This document shows, one piece after another, positions 9,037 to 17,730 of a stretch of 64,000 nucleotides of DNA. Every line of letters begins with the position of its first letter. The first letter of the stretch is position 1. The notes under the pieces are model-generated. The model was not told where the DNA came from and made no database searches. It saw only the letters and a program-made list of their open reading frames with translations. The stretch is taken from positions 496,001 through 560,000 of the forward strand of contig NW_027490161.1 in assembly GCF_050948175.1 (NCBI RefSeq). Reading direction: 5' to 3'. The DNA comes from Xylocopa sonorina. Taxonomy: Eukaryota > Arthropoda > Insecta > Hymenoptera > Apidae. The position numbers were made by a program, and so were the translations under genes.

Positions 9037-9425
9037 TGTGACAGGCACCCTTACCAGGAATCATCAGTCCACTTTTGAACACGACACCCAACATCCGGAC
9101 TTCCAAGATGCAGTCCATATCTACAGATAACCACCTAGTATAAGCGGGGGAATGTGACAAGCACCCTTACCAGGAATCATTTTGAACACGACACCCAACA
9201 TCCGGACTTCCAAGATGCAGGCCATATCTACGTCGTATTTAGAGATAACAACCTAGTATAAAAGCACGCTCATTTGGCCCCACGAGCAGTCGAGAATAAG
9301 TCGAGTAAACGGGAACATCGAATAACCACCCTTATAATCGCGAGATCATTATTCTGTCTGATAGTACTTGCAAAATATTGTAATCATTGTGGTAATAAAA
9401 GTTTTTCGTGATTTATTACATCACA
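9037..9425 (+). repeat. Nested element 3' LTR (389 bp)
   Basis: Same length as 1879-2267 and identical by reading, including the internal duplication, TATAAAA (9257-9263) and AATAAA (9394-9399). Being on the plus strand upstream of the outer gag, its promoter faces the outer element's body. Confidence 0.95.
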
Positions 9426-9429
9426 AGGT
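9426..9429. repeat. Target-site duplication AGGT, right copy
   Basis: Second copy of the 4-bp duplication made when the nested element integrated; the first is at 1875-1878. The outer 5' LTR continues at 9430 with CGCGGACG. Confidence 0.93.
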
Positions 9430-9449
9430 CGCGGACGCGAGATCCGAGA

Positions 9450-9654
9450 GTCAGTTCCAATCTCACCTCCGAACGGGAGAGTTGGTATCTCATCTCCGAA
9501 CTGGAGAGTTCCAATCTCACCTCCGAACGGGAGAGTTGGTATCTCATCTCCGAACTGGAGAGTTCCAATCTCACCTCCGAACGGGAGAGTTCCCATCTCA
9601 TCTCCGAACCGGAGAGTTCGTATCTCATCTCCGAACCGAGGAGTTCTAATCCAG
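9450..9654 (+). repeat. 27-bp minisatellite in outer 5' LTR
   Basis: Six full 27-bp units from 9467 plus a degenerate seventh and an upstream partial. Each begins CTCCGAACNGGAG, a short dyad (CTCC/GGAG, extended to CTCCG/CGGAG in two units). Units alternate between GAGAGTTGGTATCTCAT and GAGAGTTCCAATCTCAC endings. Because 27 bp is nine codons, frames are open on both strands, which yields apparent ORFs that I do not regard as genes. Confidence 0.92.
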
Positions 9655-10062
9655 CATCCGAACGATGCACTTCCGATCCGAGCAATAGGCTCATTCGCAA
9701 CGAGCAATTAGCTCTAATGCATTCGTCTCTATCCATACTCCCATAGCGGAGTCCCTTCGATACTTTATACTATTTCTAGTTCTCATTGTAATCACTAGTC
9801 AGTAACTTAGAACTTAGTCAAGTGTATTTAGTATAGTGAAATCATAGAATATAGTTTATTTTTACCAGATTCAAAGTATCTTTATTCGAGTTCAAATAAA
9901 ATTCCTTAATTCTACTCCACGGGTACGCTCGCGATTATTCTATTTCTATATCTCATCTGCGATAGTCTTGAGGCTCGACGACTAGAGCGAACCAGCGCTT
10001 AGTTGCTCCATCCTCACTTCTACCGTGTACAGAATATCTTGCGCCCAGGTCGATCCCGGTAA

Positions 10063-10467
10063 GCTAGAGCGAACCAACGCTTAGCCGTGCCGTACTCAAC
10101 CGAAGTTCAAGTATTCTCGACGAGCCTTGCACCTCCGACAAAGCGTACACGACGCGCGGGGAGGAGAGAGTTTATTCGTCGTCTCGCTCGGGAATACGTG
10201 GGTGATGCACCAGAATATTCAATTTCCTACGTTCGAGTCTTGGTTCCTGTGAAGGAGGTTTCCTTCGCCGCACGACCCGTACGAGTCGCCAATCGTCAGG
10301 GCCAAACGCCGATACCTGCCAGCCGGAGTCAACCCGCCTGGACGATTATTCCCGTAGACGTACCTCCGTTCCAGCCGTACGCCGCCGCCATCCCGGTTGC
10401 GGATCCAAGGCGCTCCAGGTACCTGGAAAGAGAAATCAGACAGCGGAATCTAGCCTTCGCAAGGTAA
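10063..10467 (+). CDS. Unrecognised ATG-less open frame in outer LTR, ending on a splice donor
   Basis: An open frame from the stop at 10060-10062 to TAA at 10465-10467, with no ATG; a GTG occurs at 10087, giving 126 codons. The product would be basic and proline-rich, with a basic stretch TKRTRRAGRREF and a charged end RYLEREIRQR. The stop is part of AAG|GTAAGT, a strong splice-donor consensus, so the frame could be the 3' part of an exon. Equivalent frames are in the 3' LTR (17731-18111) and solo LTR (39874-40254). Among the three copies I count one silent and three replacement changes, so selection on the protein is not evident. I do not recognise the sequence. Confidence 0.25.
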   Translation, partial: ARANQRLAVPYSTEVQVFSTSLAPPTKRTRRAGRREFIRRLAREYVGDAPEYSISYVRVLVPVKEVSFAARPVRVANRQGQTPIPASRSQPAWTIIPVDVPPFQPYAAAIPVADPRRSRYLEREIRQRNLAFAR

Positions 10468-10469
10468 GT
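10464..10469 (+). promoter_or_regulatory. Candidate splice donor GTAAGT near the end of outer LTR
   Basis: GCAAG|GTAAGT lies 138 nt before the LTR end. The diverged short LTR at 58192-58552 has GTAAGT 139 nt before its own end, with similar flanking sequence (CGCAATTCGCGT, TTTCGGGA). Position and sequence are thus kept between two related families. The acceptor is not identified. Confidence 0.45.
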
Positions 10470-10614
10470 TTAGTGTTAATTACCGTTTTATCGAGTCCGA
10501 AACGCCAACGAACCCGGTCCGGAGGCAATTCGCGTTATTTTCGGGAACGGTTACGACTTTGTGCCACCGTTGCGAGCGCAACCGCACCTCGGGACGTGAC
10601 ACGAAAGTTATTTT

Positions 10615-10632
10615 TGGTGACAGCGGAGGGAT
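10615..10632 (+). other. Candidate primer-binding site of outer element
   Basis: TGGTGACAGCGGAGGGAT begins 13 nt after the 5' LTR, farther than usual. It resembles the complement of a tRNA-Leu 3' end with a few mismatches. No better TGG-initiated site lies between the LTR and gag. The tRNA assignment is from general knowledge of tRNA-Leu sequence. Confidence 0.45.
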
Positions 10633-10683
10633 AGCCACGCGTTTCCTCCGGAAATTCTGCCGAAAGGAACCGCGAAACTAGAT

Positions 10684-12015
10684 ATGGCAATCCGGACTCC
10701 GACAAAAACGCGCCAGCAGACACAGCGAGCCGCCGCGATGGCCGATTCCGAACGCGAAAAACGCACTAGCAGAACGCTTGATTTCCAAGACGCTATCGCC
10801 GAGCCTCTTCCTAGTACCGCGCAACAAAATACTTCCGCGAAAAATACGAAAGCGACCGATCCGAGTAATGCCGCGTTGCTCCAGCAAATAGAAATTCTAC
10901 GTCGTGAATTAGAATCTATTCGCAGAACGCCTGATTTAACGCGCGACGATACTGTTTCTCTAGATATTCCTCGGGGAAATCCGCTTTACGCACATAATTC
11001 GAGCTCTGATTTTAATACAAATAGTTCGCAACACGACGAGCTATCACTTAAGCAGGCCCTCGAAGCCGTGCCGACATTCGATGGTCGGAACATTCCCATT
11101 CTTCAGTTTACCCGAGCGTGTAAACGCGCTTATGAGCTTATCCCTAATGGGTGCGAGCGAACTTTCACACGCCTGCTTAAGGGAAAACTCAAGGGTCGTG
11201 CCTACGCCGCGCTAGAAGACGAGCCATGTTACACAATACTCGAATTAACGGACGTTCTTCGCAGCACATTTTGCTCCGTAAAATCAGCTCATCATTATCG
11301 GGGTGAACTTGCTAATATATTTATGCGCGCGAACGAGCACATTCTAGATTACATCGGTCGAGTAAAAGATCTTAGAACCGCTATAATTGATTGCGAGAGG
11401 CTTGCTCGACGAGACACACCGGAATCGCTCGATGACGTAGACGCGCTCACCCTACAATGTTTTAAAGACGGTCTCATTCCGGAAATTCGAATGCAAATGA
11501 CTGTAAATTCATTCGGTACATTGCGAGAAACGTTCGCTCGAGCGCGGGAGCTCTATCAAATGCACGAACGTGATTGCAACCGACTAGGTAGATCGCGTGC
11601 CGCGCGACCAGAATCGCGCGAAAAACCAGCCGAAATTATTTGCCGAAAATGCAATAATATCGGACATTACGCGACCGAGTGTCGATTCAGACCGCCATCG
11701 CCGTACCGACCGCAGGAATACCGTGATGCTTACTTACGATCCAGGGACGTACCGCCTCCTACTCGAGGCCCCGCGTACGAACAACCGAGACAAATCGTAG
11801 CCAGGGACGCGCTCAAATTTTGTCGCTATTGCAAGACCCCGGGGCACGAAATAGGCGAGTGCCGCAAAAGGCAGTACAACAACGCGGTAAATAAAAATTC
11901 GGGAAACGACAATGGCCTCCGCACCCGCCGCGAGACAGGTGGCGAGGCCGCGCACCAAGTCCGTCCTCTCGCCGCGAACAACTCCAACGCGGAAATCGAC
12001 GAAACGCCGCGATAA
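10684..12015 (+). CDS. Gag of outer element
   Basis: 443 residues from the first ATG after the leader. The N-terminal 110 residues are polar, with a helical segment around ALLQQIEILRRELESI. Residues of about 120-290 form a Ty3-type capsid region (VPTFDGRNIPILQFTRAC, then YIGRVKDLRTAIID). Two CCHC zinc knuckles follow at 320-333 (C320, C323, H328, C333) and 380-393 (C380, C383, H388, C393), consistent with RNA packaging. The last 120 nt overlap the pol frame, which is -1 to gag, and contain a GGGAAAC slippery site. The frame is intact. It differs from the nested element's Gag in having two knuckles and more GC-rich codons. Confidence 0.92.
   Translation: MAIRTPTKTRQQTQRAAAMADSEREKRTSRTLDFQDAIAEPLPSTAQQNTSAKNTKATDPSNAALLQQIEILRRELESIRRTPDLTRDDTVSLDIPRGNPLYAHNSSSDFNTNSSQHDELSLKQALEAVPTFDGRNIPILQFTRACKRAYELIPNGCERTFTRLLKGKLKGRAYAALEDEPCYTILELTDVLRSTFCSVKSAHHYRGELANIFMRANEHILDYIGRVKDLRTAIIDCERLARRDTPESLDDVDALTLQCFKDGLIPEIRMQMTVNSFGTLRETFARARELYQMHERDCNRLGRSRAARPESREKPAEIICRKCNNIGHYATECRFRPPSPYRPQEYRDAYLRSRDVPPPTRGPAYEQPRQIVARDALKFCRYCKTPGHEIGECRKRQYNNAVNKNSGNDNGLRTRRETGGEAAHQVRPLAANNSNAEIDETPR
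11901..11949 (+). promoter_or_regulatory. -1 frameshift signal: GGGAAAC plus stem-loop
   Basis: In the gag frame 11901-11907 reads G GGA AAC, a canonical X XXY YYZ heptamer. After a 6-nt spacer, GGCCTC (11914-11919) can pair with GAGGCC (11944-11949), and inside it CACC (11922-11925) with GGTG (11938-11941), across a 2x2 internal loop. The pol frame is open only from 11895, so the shift must lie in 11895-12015, where this is the only canonical site I find. It sits just after the second zinc knuckle. Confidence 0.72.
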
Positions 12016-12086
12016 ACATAACCGGAAAAACTAGCACGCCAAACGTAATTTTAAAATCCGATCTTCTAATTTCACCAACTCGCTTC

Positions 12087-15000
12087 ATGGTGGACACTGG
12101 GGCGGAAATAAATATTATAAAACGTTCGGCTCTAAAAGCATCCGCGCGAATCGATAAGTCCGAGATCGTAATAATAACAGGGGTAACCGATGGCAAAACC
12201 GCAACCTTAGGGACGGTGAATCTTGTCATTTTCGGTCGCGTCGTTCCTTTTAATGTGGTCGAGGATGATTTTCCCCTTAAACCAAGCGGGATCCTCGGCT
12301 CCGGGTTCTGTATGGACGCAGAAATCTCTTTCCCAAATAAAATAATCAAATGGAATGGTAAGAGAATTCCTTTCGAAGACGATATCGAAGCACTCGAGGA
12401 ACCGTCACCGGACTCGAAAATAAAGCCTCTCCTATCGCCGAAACGTAAACAAGCGCCGCGCACGGAATCTATTCCCCCTCCGCCGCCGCGCCCGCCGCGT
12501 AAATCATCGCCTCCGCTGAAACGCGATGCAGCAACGAAATCGAAGCTTCGAACGCAAGACAAAGCAGCTTCTCCGAAGTCAGGAGACCGTATCTCCATTC
12601 CGCCGAGATCAAATATCGGTATCAAGGTCCGCGTAGTTAATTCGAACCTCGCGGAAGGTATAATTCCTCGTATCGATCTTGCGCCGGGTATATTTTTCGG
12701 AAACGCTCTCGTCAGAGTAATTCGGAGCAAAGCGGTAACTCGAATAATTAATTCATCCGACCGCGCCGTCGAAATCGCGTTACCAGAAATCGTACTCGAG
12801 CCCGCGAAAATCATGACTCCCCTCCACGAGGAGGATAGTCCGTCGCTCTATCCGGTTTTTTCTAAATCTACTAAATCCAACGTATCCGCCGTACCGATCG
12901 GCTCATCCCAAAAAGGGAAAACTTCTATTTCTTTCTCGAGTCAGACACCATACTCGACAATCGAAACTCCTCCTTCGCGTTGCAAAATCGCGAATGTTCA
13001 ACAAATCTCCTATGCTCAGGCGGTTAAAAATAATATACAACAGGCGCCGTTAAAACAAACATCGAAATCCGCCAATCCTTCGAAATCTCGCCTAGACCGA
13101 ATTCTTAGTCTCCTCCGTCTCGACCACCTCAAAGCAGAGGAAAGAGAGCACGTCGTCCGTCTCGTTCAAAGCACGCAGGAGCTTTTTCACATTGAGGGGG
13201 ATAAATTAGGGTATACGTCAGCAACCACGCACAAGATTCCAACCGTCGACGACCGCCCCGTCAATGTGAAACAATACCGATTCCCACCAGCTCATAAGGA
13301 GGAGATTCGACGACAAGTCGACAAATTTTTACAAAATGGTGTCATCTCTCCGTCAAAATCACCATATAATTCGCCATTGTGGGTTGTCCCAAAGAAACCG
13401 GACTCCCTGGGCAACAAGCAATGGCGCGTCGTCATCGACTACCGCGCACTCAATGAGAAATCTGTCGCCGATGCCTATCCCCTCCCTTGCATTACCGAGA
13501 TACTTGATCAGCTCGGGAGCGCGAAGTATTTTAGTACATTCGATCTCGCGAGCGGATTTCACCAGATCCCAATGGAGCCCGCCGATGCTCCCAAAACCGC
13601 TTTTTCGACGCCTCACGGGCATTATGAATTTAAAAGAATGCCATTCGGATTAAAAAATGCGCCAGCAACGTTCCAACGACTTATGGACAATGTCCTGTCC
13701 GTTCTCCAGGGGAACGAAATTTTCGTCTATTTGGACGACATTGTTATCTACGCTAGCTCTCTTCAAGAACATCGACTTAAATTCGAGAAATTAACTCAAC
13801 GGCTCAAAGAAGCTAATTTAGTATTGCAGCCGGATAAGTGCGAATTCTTGAGGAGAGAAGTAAGCTATTTGGGTCATATTATCAGTGAGCATGGTGTAAA
13901 ACCTGACCCTGCGAAAATTAGCGCCGTCAAAAATTTTCCGCGCCCGCACAACGCGAAACAGATCAAACAATTCCTCGGGCTCGCGGGATACTACAGGCGG
14001 TTCATCGCAAATTTTTCTAACATTGCTAAGCCACTTACAAATTTGTTAAAAAAAGACGCGCCCTTTGTATGGCGTAACGAGCAAGAGAATTCATTCGTCA
14101 AACTCCGAGATTGCCTATGCGAAGCGCCTATCTTGCAGTACCCCAACTTTAAACAACCATTCGTGATAACGACCGACGCGTCCGCCGAAGCTATTGGTGC
14201 TATCTTGAGTCAAGGACCAATAGGCCGCGACTTGCCAATCGCGTACACGTCGCGACTGTTAAACGCTGCGGAGAAAAACTACTCCACGATCGAGAAGGAG
14301 TGTCTGGCGATCGTCTACGCCGTCCATTACTTTCGTCCATACATATACGGTAATCAATTCAAACTCGTTACCGACCATCGACCGTTAGTGTGGATGAATT
14401 CGGTCAAGGACCCGTCAAGTAGACTCGTACGGTGGAGGTTTAAGTTAGCGGAATTTGACTACGAGATGGTCTATAAAAGTGGAAAAACGAACCTTAATGC
14501 GGACGCATTGTTGCGGAATCCCGCTCAAATTTTTCCGCTCTCGTATTCAGAAAACTCGGAGGACGACATCTTCGATGTGCCTCCGGAAACCCGTAAAAAG
14601 TATACCACACTAGCGCCTCCTCCTACTCCGGTAACATCAGAACCTGAATTACCGACTCCAGGCACGTCCTTCCGTACCAACACAGCATCTCCTCCGCAAG
14701 TCGCCAGCGACAGCACCGACTTCTATACTCCTGCTCCAAATGAATTTATCCGACGCGAACCTCTATTTAATTTCAGCCGTGACGCATTATCAACGCGACG
14801 AGACAATGTAGTTGTCTTCGTCACGCAATCTGGGCACCCCTATGACACGGGCGCCAAAGATCTAGCGAACGCTGAAAAATTCCTTCCAAACAAAGATCAC
14901 GTTCTTACCAAAGCCAAAGTCATAAAAATCGGAAACGAATTCCAAATCCAGCTTCCAATCGTCGAACATTCCACCAGATCAATCAATTTCCAGACCGTAA

Positions 15001-16814
15001 TAGAAACATTTAGATCCTTGCGCGACGTTGTAAACGAATTACAATTACAAACATTTAGTATCGCACAAACCTATCTAGACTCCGTATCCTGGTCCCGAAT
15101 CCAGAAAATCCTTCAGGACCTGTTTTACGAAACAACTGTCCAGATTACGGTCTGCCAGGGCCTCATTAAAACCCCTTCGGTCGAAGAGCGACTGAAAATA
15201 ATAAGAGAAAACCACGACTTCCCTGTGGGAGGTCACAATGGGGTTAATAAAACTTATTCTCGCATCAGACAACAATACTTTTGGCCAAACATGAAAACAC
15301 AAATACAAGAATATATTGGCAAATGTAAAAGTTGTCAGACAGAGAAACTGGTCCGGGTGAAGACCAGACAGCCTCTCACTTTAACCGACACCCCTGGCAG
15401 GGCATTCGATAAGATTTCAATGGACGTAATGGGTCCTCTTCCCGAAACTTCCGACGGTTATACAAGTATCCTCACGATCCAAGATCTCCTCACTAAATAC
15501 TCAGTCGCAGTTCCTCTCAAAACCACCACCGCAGTAGACATTGCCGATGCTTTAATAAAAGAATTCATTTGTAAGTTCGGATGCCCGAAAGGCATACTCA
15601 CGGACCAAGGTTCGAACTTTATAAATAGCTTGATTAAAGCCATAGCAATCAAATTCCGTATTAAACAATACAAGTCCACTTCGTTCCATCCACAGACAAA
15701 CGGGTCCGTTGAACGATCTCACCACGTCCTGGCCGAATATCTGAAGCATTACATAGAGTCGAGTAACGATTGGGTGAATTGGTTACCGTATGCAATGTTT
15801 TCATACAACACCAGTGTGCACGAGGGTACATTATACACCCCACACGAACTAGTGTTCGGCAGGATAGCTAGGACGCCGTCAGCCACTCCTTTTCAGGACA
15901 GCTCTGATAACGAAACTTATAGCGACTATCTTATACAACTTCAGGAGAAAATCACGAAATCTCAGGATTTGGCTAAAGCCAATCTAGACAATGCGAAACG
16001 CCGTTCTAAATATTATTATGACCGAAATCTCAATGTCCAAAACTTCGAGGTAGGCCAATGGGTCTATCTTTTAAAAGAGCCGAACAAACATAAGTTCCAG
16101 GCACAGTATTCTGGACCGTATCGTATCCTCGAAATTTTGGGCAATTGTAATGTTAAGCTGAATGTAAAAGGGCGCCATAAAATTGTTCATACGAACAAAA
16201 TCAAAATTTGTAAACGAATGCATAGTATGCAGAGTGTGGATGCTAGTGAAAGAAAAGTGCGAAAAACTGAAAATGAAGTCAGTGAGAGCAGTGACATTCA
16301 AACGAACGCTGAATGTGAAAGCGACGAAAGTGCCTGCAATCCGAAGGAAGCCCGCAGTCACGGTCCAAACTCCAAACGTTATCGCCAGGATCAACCAGGC
16401 GAAAAACCTCAGATTCCGCAGCATCCAGCCGACAGGACCAAGAGAAGGATCCAGCATCCCGAAATCTACCCAACAGACAAGAGATCTCGGCATGGCCGAG
16501 ATTCTTTTTCCAAGGGGGGTGGTGTAACGTCAGGCGTACCGCCTGCCACCCTCCGGCGTCCAACTCATCATCCCCAGCATCCGTATCCGGAGCCCCTGCA
16601 CACGGACCACCCGCCGACTCGCCGTCCTTACAGAAGGAGACAAAGGTACGAGAGGGAAGAAGGATGCAGCATGCCGCGCCCACGCGCGATCTCCACACAC
16701 GAGGGGGAGGACTTCACCCCGTATTACGAGGGCGAGGAGCTCTCCGACACGTACTGGGTCGAATCCCCAGCGATCACGAAGCCCTATACGTACTTCTCGT
16801 ACATGTGGGACTAG
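12087..16814 (+). CDS. Pol of outer element (protease, RT, RNase H, integrase, LTR-encoded tail)
   Basis: 1575 codons from the ATG at 12087. The frame is open from 11895 and is probably entered by -1 frameshift at 11901-11907, because protease DTG is only residues 3-5 after the ATG. A proline-rich linker (about residues 125-180) and a beta-rich segment precede RT. RT has MPFGLKNAPATFQ and YLDD at 548-551. RNase H starts with TTDAS (D697). Integrase has an HHCC site (ENHDFPVGGH, then CKSCQ) and catalytic D1113, D1173, E1209 (D-35-E). A GPY/F-like YSGPYRILEI follows, then a charged tail. The last 97 codons (16523-16814) are read from inside the 3' LTR and end EGEELSDTYW...YMWD. No key residue is lost. 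No chromodomain or env is seen. Confidence 0.95.
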   Translation: MVDTGAEINIIKRSALKASARIDKSEIVIITGVTDGKTATLGTVNLVIFGRVVPFNVVEDDFPLKPSGILGSGFCMDAEISFPNKIIKWNGKRIPFEDDIEALEEPSPDSKIKPLLSPKRKQAPRTESIPPPPPRPPRKSSPPLKRDAATKSKLRTQDKAASPKSGDRISIPPRSNIGIKVRVVNSNLAEGIIPRIDLAPGIFFGNALVRVIRSKAVTRIINSSDRAVEIALPEIVLEPAKIMTPLHEEDSPSLYPVFSKSTKSNVSAVPIGSSQKGKTSISFSSQTPYSTIETPPSRCKIANVQQISYAQAVKNNIQQAPLKQTSKSANPSKSRLDRILSLLRLDHLKAEEREHVVRLVQSTQELFHIEGDKLGYTSATTHKIPTVDDRPVNVKQYRFPPAHKEEIRRQVDKFLQNGVISPSKSPYNSPLWVVPKKPDSLGNKQWRVVIDYRALNEKSVADAYPLPCITEILDQLGSAKYFSTFDLASGFHQIPMEPADAPKTAFSTPHGHYEFKRMPFGLKNAPATFQRLMDNVLSVLQGNEIFVYLDDIVIYASSLQEHRLKFEKLTQRLKEANLVLQPDKCEFLRREVSYLGHIISEHGVKPDPAKISAVKNFPRPHNAKQIKQFLGLAGYYRRFIANFSNIAKPLTNLLKKDAPFVWRNEQENSFVKLRDCLCEAPILQYPNFKQPFVITTDASAEAIGAILSQGPIGRDLPIAYTSRLLNAAEKNYSTIEKECLAIVYAVHYFRPYIYGNQFKLVTDHRPLVWMNSVKDPSSRLVRWRFKLAEFDYEMVYKSGKTNLNADALLRNPAQIFPLSYSENSEDDIFDVPPETRKKYTTLAPPPTPVTSEPELPTPGTSFRTNTASPPQVASDSTDFYTPAPNEFIRREPLFNFSRDALSTRRDNVVVFVTQSGHPYDTGAKDLANAEKFLPNKDHVLTKAKVIKIGNEFQIQLPIVEHSTRSINFQTVIETFRSLRDVVNELQLQTFSIAQTYLDSVSWSRIQKILQDLFYETTVQITVCQGLIKTPSVEERLKIIRENHDFPVGGHNGVNKTYSRIRQQYFWPNMKTQIQEYIGKCKSCQTEKLVRVKTRQPLTLTDTPGRAFDKISMDVMGPLPETSDGYTSILTIQDLLTKYSVAVPLKTTTAVDIADALIKEFICKFGCPKGILTDQGSNFINSLIKAIAIKFRIKQYKSTSFHPQTNGSVERSHHVLAEYLKHYIESSNDWVNWLPYAMFSYNTSVHEGTLYTPHELVFGRIARTPSATPFQDSSDNETYSDYLIQLQEKITKSQDLAKANLDNAKRRSKYYYDRNLNVQNFEVGQWVYLLKEPNKHKFQAQYSGPYRILEILGNCNVKLNVKGRHKIVHTNKIKICKRMHSMQSVDASERKVRKTENEVSESSDIQTNAECESDESACNPKEARSHGPNSKRYRQDQPGEKPQIPQHPADRTKRRIQHPEIYPTDKRSRHGRDSFSKGGGVTSGVPPATLRRPTHHPQHPYPEPLHTDHPPTRRPYRRRQRYEREEGCSMPRPRAISTHEGEDFTPYYEGEELSDTYWVESPAITKPYTYFSYMWD
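16512..16522 (+). other. Polypurine tract of outer element
   Basis: AAGGGGGGTGG abuts the TGTAACG start of the 3' LTR. It lies inside the pol coding frame, which continues into the LTR. Confidence 0.75.
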
Positions 16815-17093
16815 AATAAGCACACTACTCATATATGTACATACACACCAACACACACCTAGATTTAAGTAAATATATGTATATATTTTATTCATGCACG
16901 GCTATGTTCCGTGCACTCGCGCGCACACTCGACGCTCGCGGCTCACGCTTAACGCGGGCCGCGCCCCACTCCGAACGGCCGCCCCACCACGAGGGCCGAG
17001 CGGCCGCCCTACTCCGACCGTCCGCCCCACCGCGAGGGCCCAGCGACTCGCGCGCCGCGCGACCCGAGGAGGTGGCGGACGCGAGATCCGAGA

Positions 17094-17298
17094 GTCAGTT
17101 CCAATCTCACCTCCGAACGGGAGAGTTGGTATCTCATCTCCGAACTGGAGAGTTCCAATCTCACCTCCGAACGGGAGAGTTGGTATCTCATCTCCGAACT
17201 GGAGAGTTCCAATCTCACCTCCGAACGGGAGAGTTCCCATCTCATCTCCGAACCGGAGAGTTCGTATATCATCTCCGAACCGAGGAGTTCTAATCCAG
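17094..17298 (+). repeat. 27-bp minisatellite in outer 3' LTR
   Basis: Six full units from 17111 and a degenerate seventh, in the same order as the 5' LTR, with one base difference (GTATATCAT in the sixth unit). Confidence 0.92.
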
Positions 17299-17730
17299 CA
17301 TCCGAACGATGCACTTCCGATCCGAGCAATAGGCTCATTCGCAACGAGCAATTAGCTCTAATGCATTCGTCTCTATCCATACTCCCATAGCGGAGTCCCT
17401 TCGATACTTTATACTATTTCTAGTTCTCATTGTAATCACTAGTCAGTAACTTAGAACTTAGTCAAGTGTATTTAGTATAGTGAAATCATAGAATATAGTT
17501 TATTTTTACCAGATTCAAAGTATCTTTATTCGAGTTCAAATACAATTCCTTAATTCTACTCCACGGGTACGCTCGCGATTATTCTATTTCTATATCTCAT
17601 CTGCGATAGTCTTGAGGCTCGACGACTAGAGCGAACCAGCGCTTAGTTGCTCCATCCTCACTTCTACCGTGTACAGAATATCTTGCGCCCAGGTCGATCC
17701 CGGTAAGCTAGAGCGAACCAACGCTTAGCC

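Larger units (their letters stand above)
1879..9425 (+). mobile_element. Errantivirus-like Ty3/gypsy element with env (nested element)
   Basis: A complete 7547-bp element inserted in the outer element's 5' LTR. It has 389-bp LTRs (1879-2267 and 9037-9425) that read identical, a primer-binding site at 2271, gag, pol in the -1 frame, env overlapping the end of pol, and a polypurine tract at 9028-9036. All three frames are uninterrupted. Identical LTRs plus open frames indicate a very recent insertion, younger than the outer element that it splits. The gag-pol-env layout with an F-type Env is characteristic of insect errantiviruses. Whether it is active cannot be told from sequence. Confidence 0.96.
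9430..10601 (+). repeat. Outer element 5' LTR, remaining 1172 bp
   Basis: Continues the LTR broken at 1878 and ends GGGACGTGACA. With the first 551 bp the reconstructed length is 1723 bp, equal to the 3' LTR. It holds the minisatellite (9450-9654), an AT-rich central part (about 9740-9940) and the open frame with splice-donor consensus (10063-10469). AATAAA at 9895-9900 is present only in this copy; the 3' and solo LTRs read AATACA. Confidence 0.95.

Noticed and set aside
9384..9746. Overlapping plus- and minus-strand frames with a nine-residue repeat
   Set aside because: Created by the 27-bp minisatellite, whose length is a multiple of three; all frames open together, so none is informative.
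9895..9900. AATAAA as the outer family's polyadenylation signal
   Set aside because: It is present only in the 5' LTR; the 3' and solo LTRs read AATACA, so it is probably a private mutation.
11892..11898. TAAAAAT as the outer element's frameshift site
   Set aside because: It does not fit X XXY YYZ in the gag frame and overlaps the TAA that closes the pol frame at 11892; GGGAAAC nine bases downstream fits exactly.
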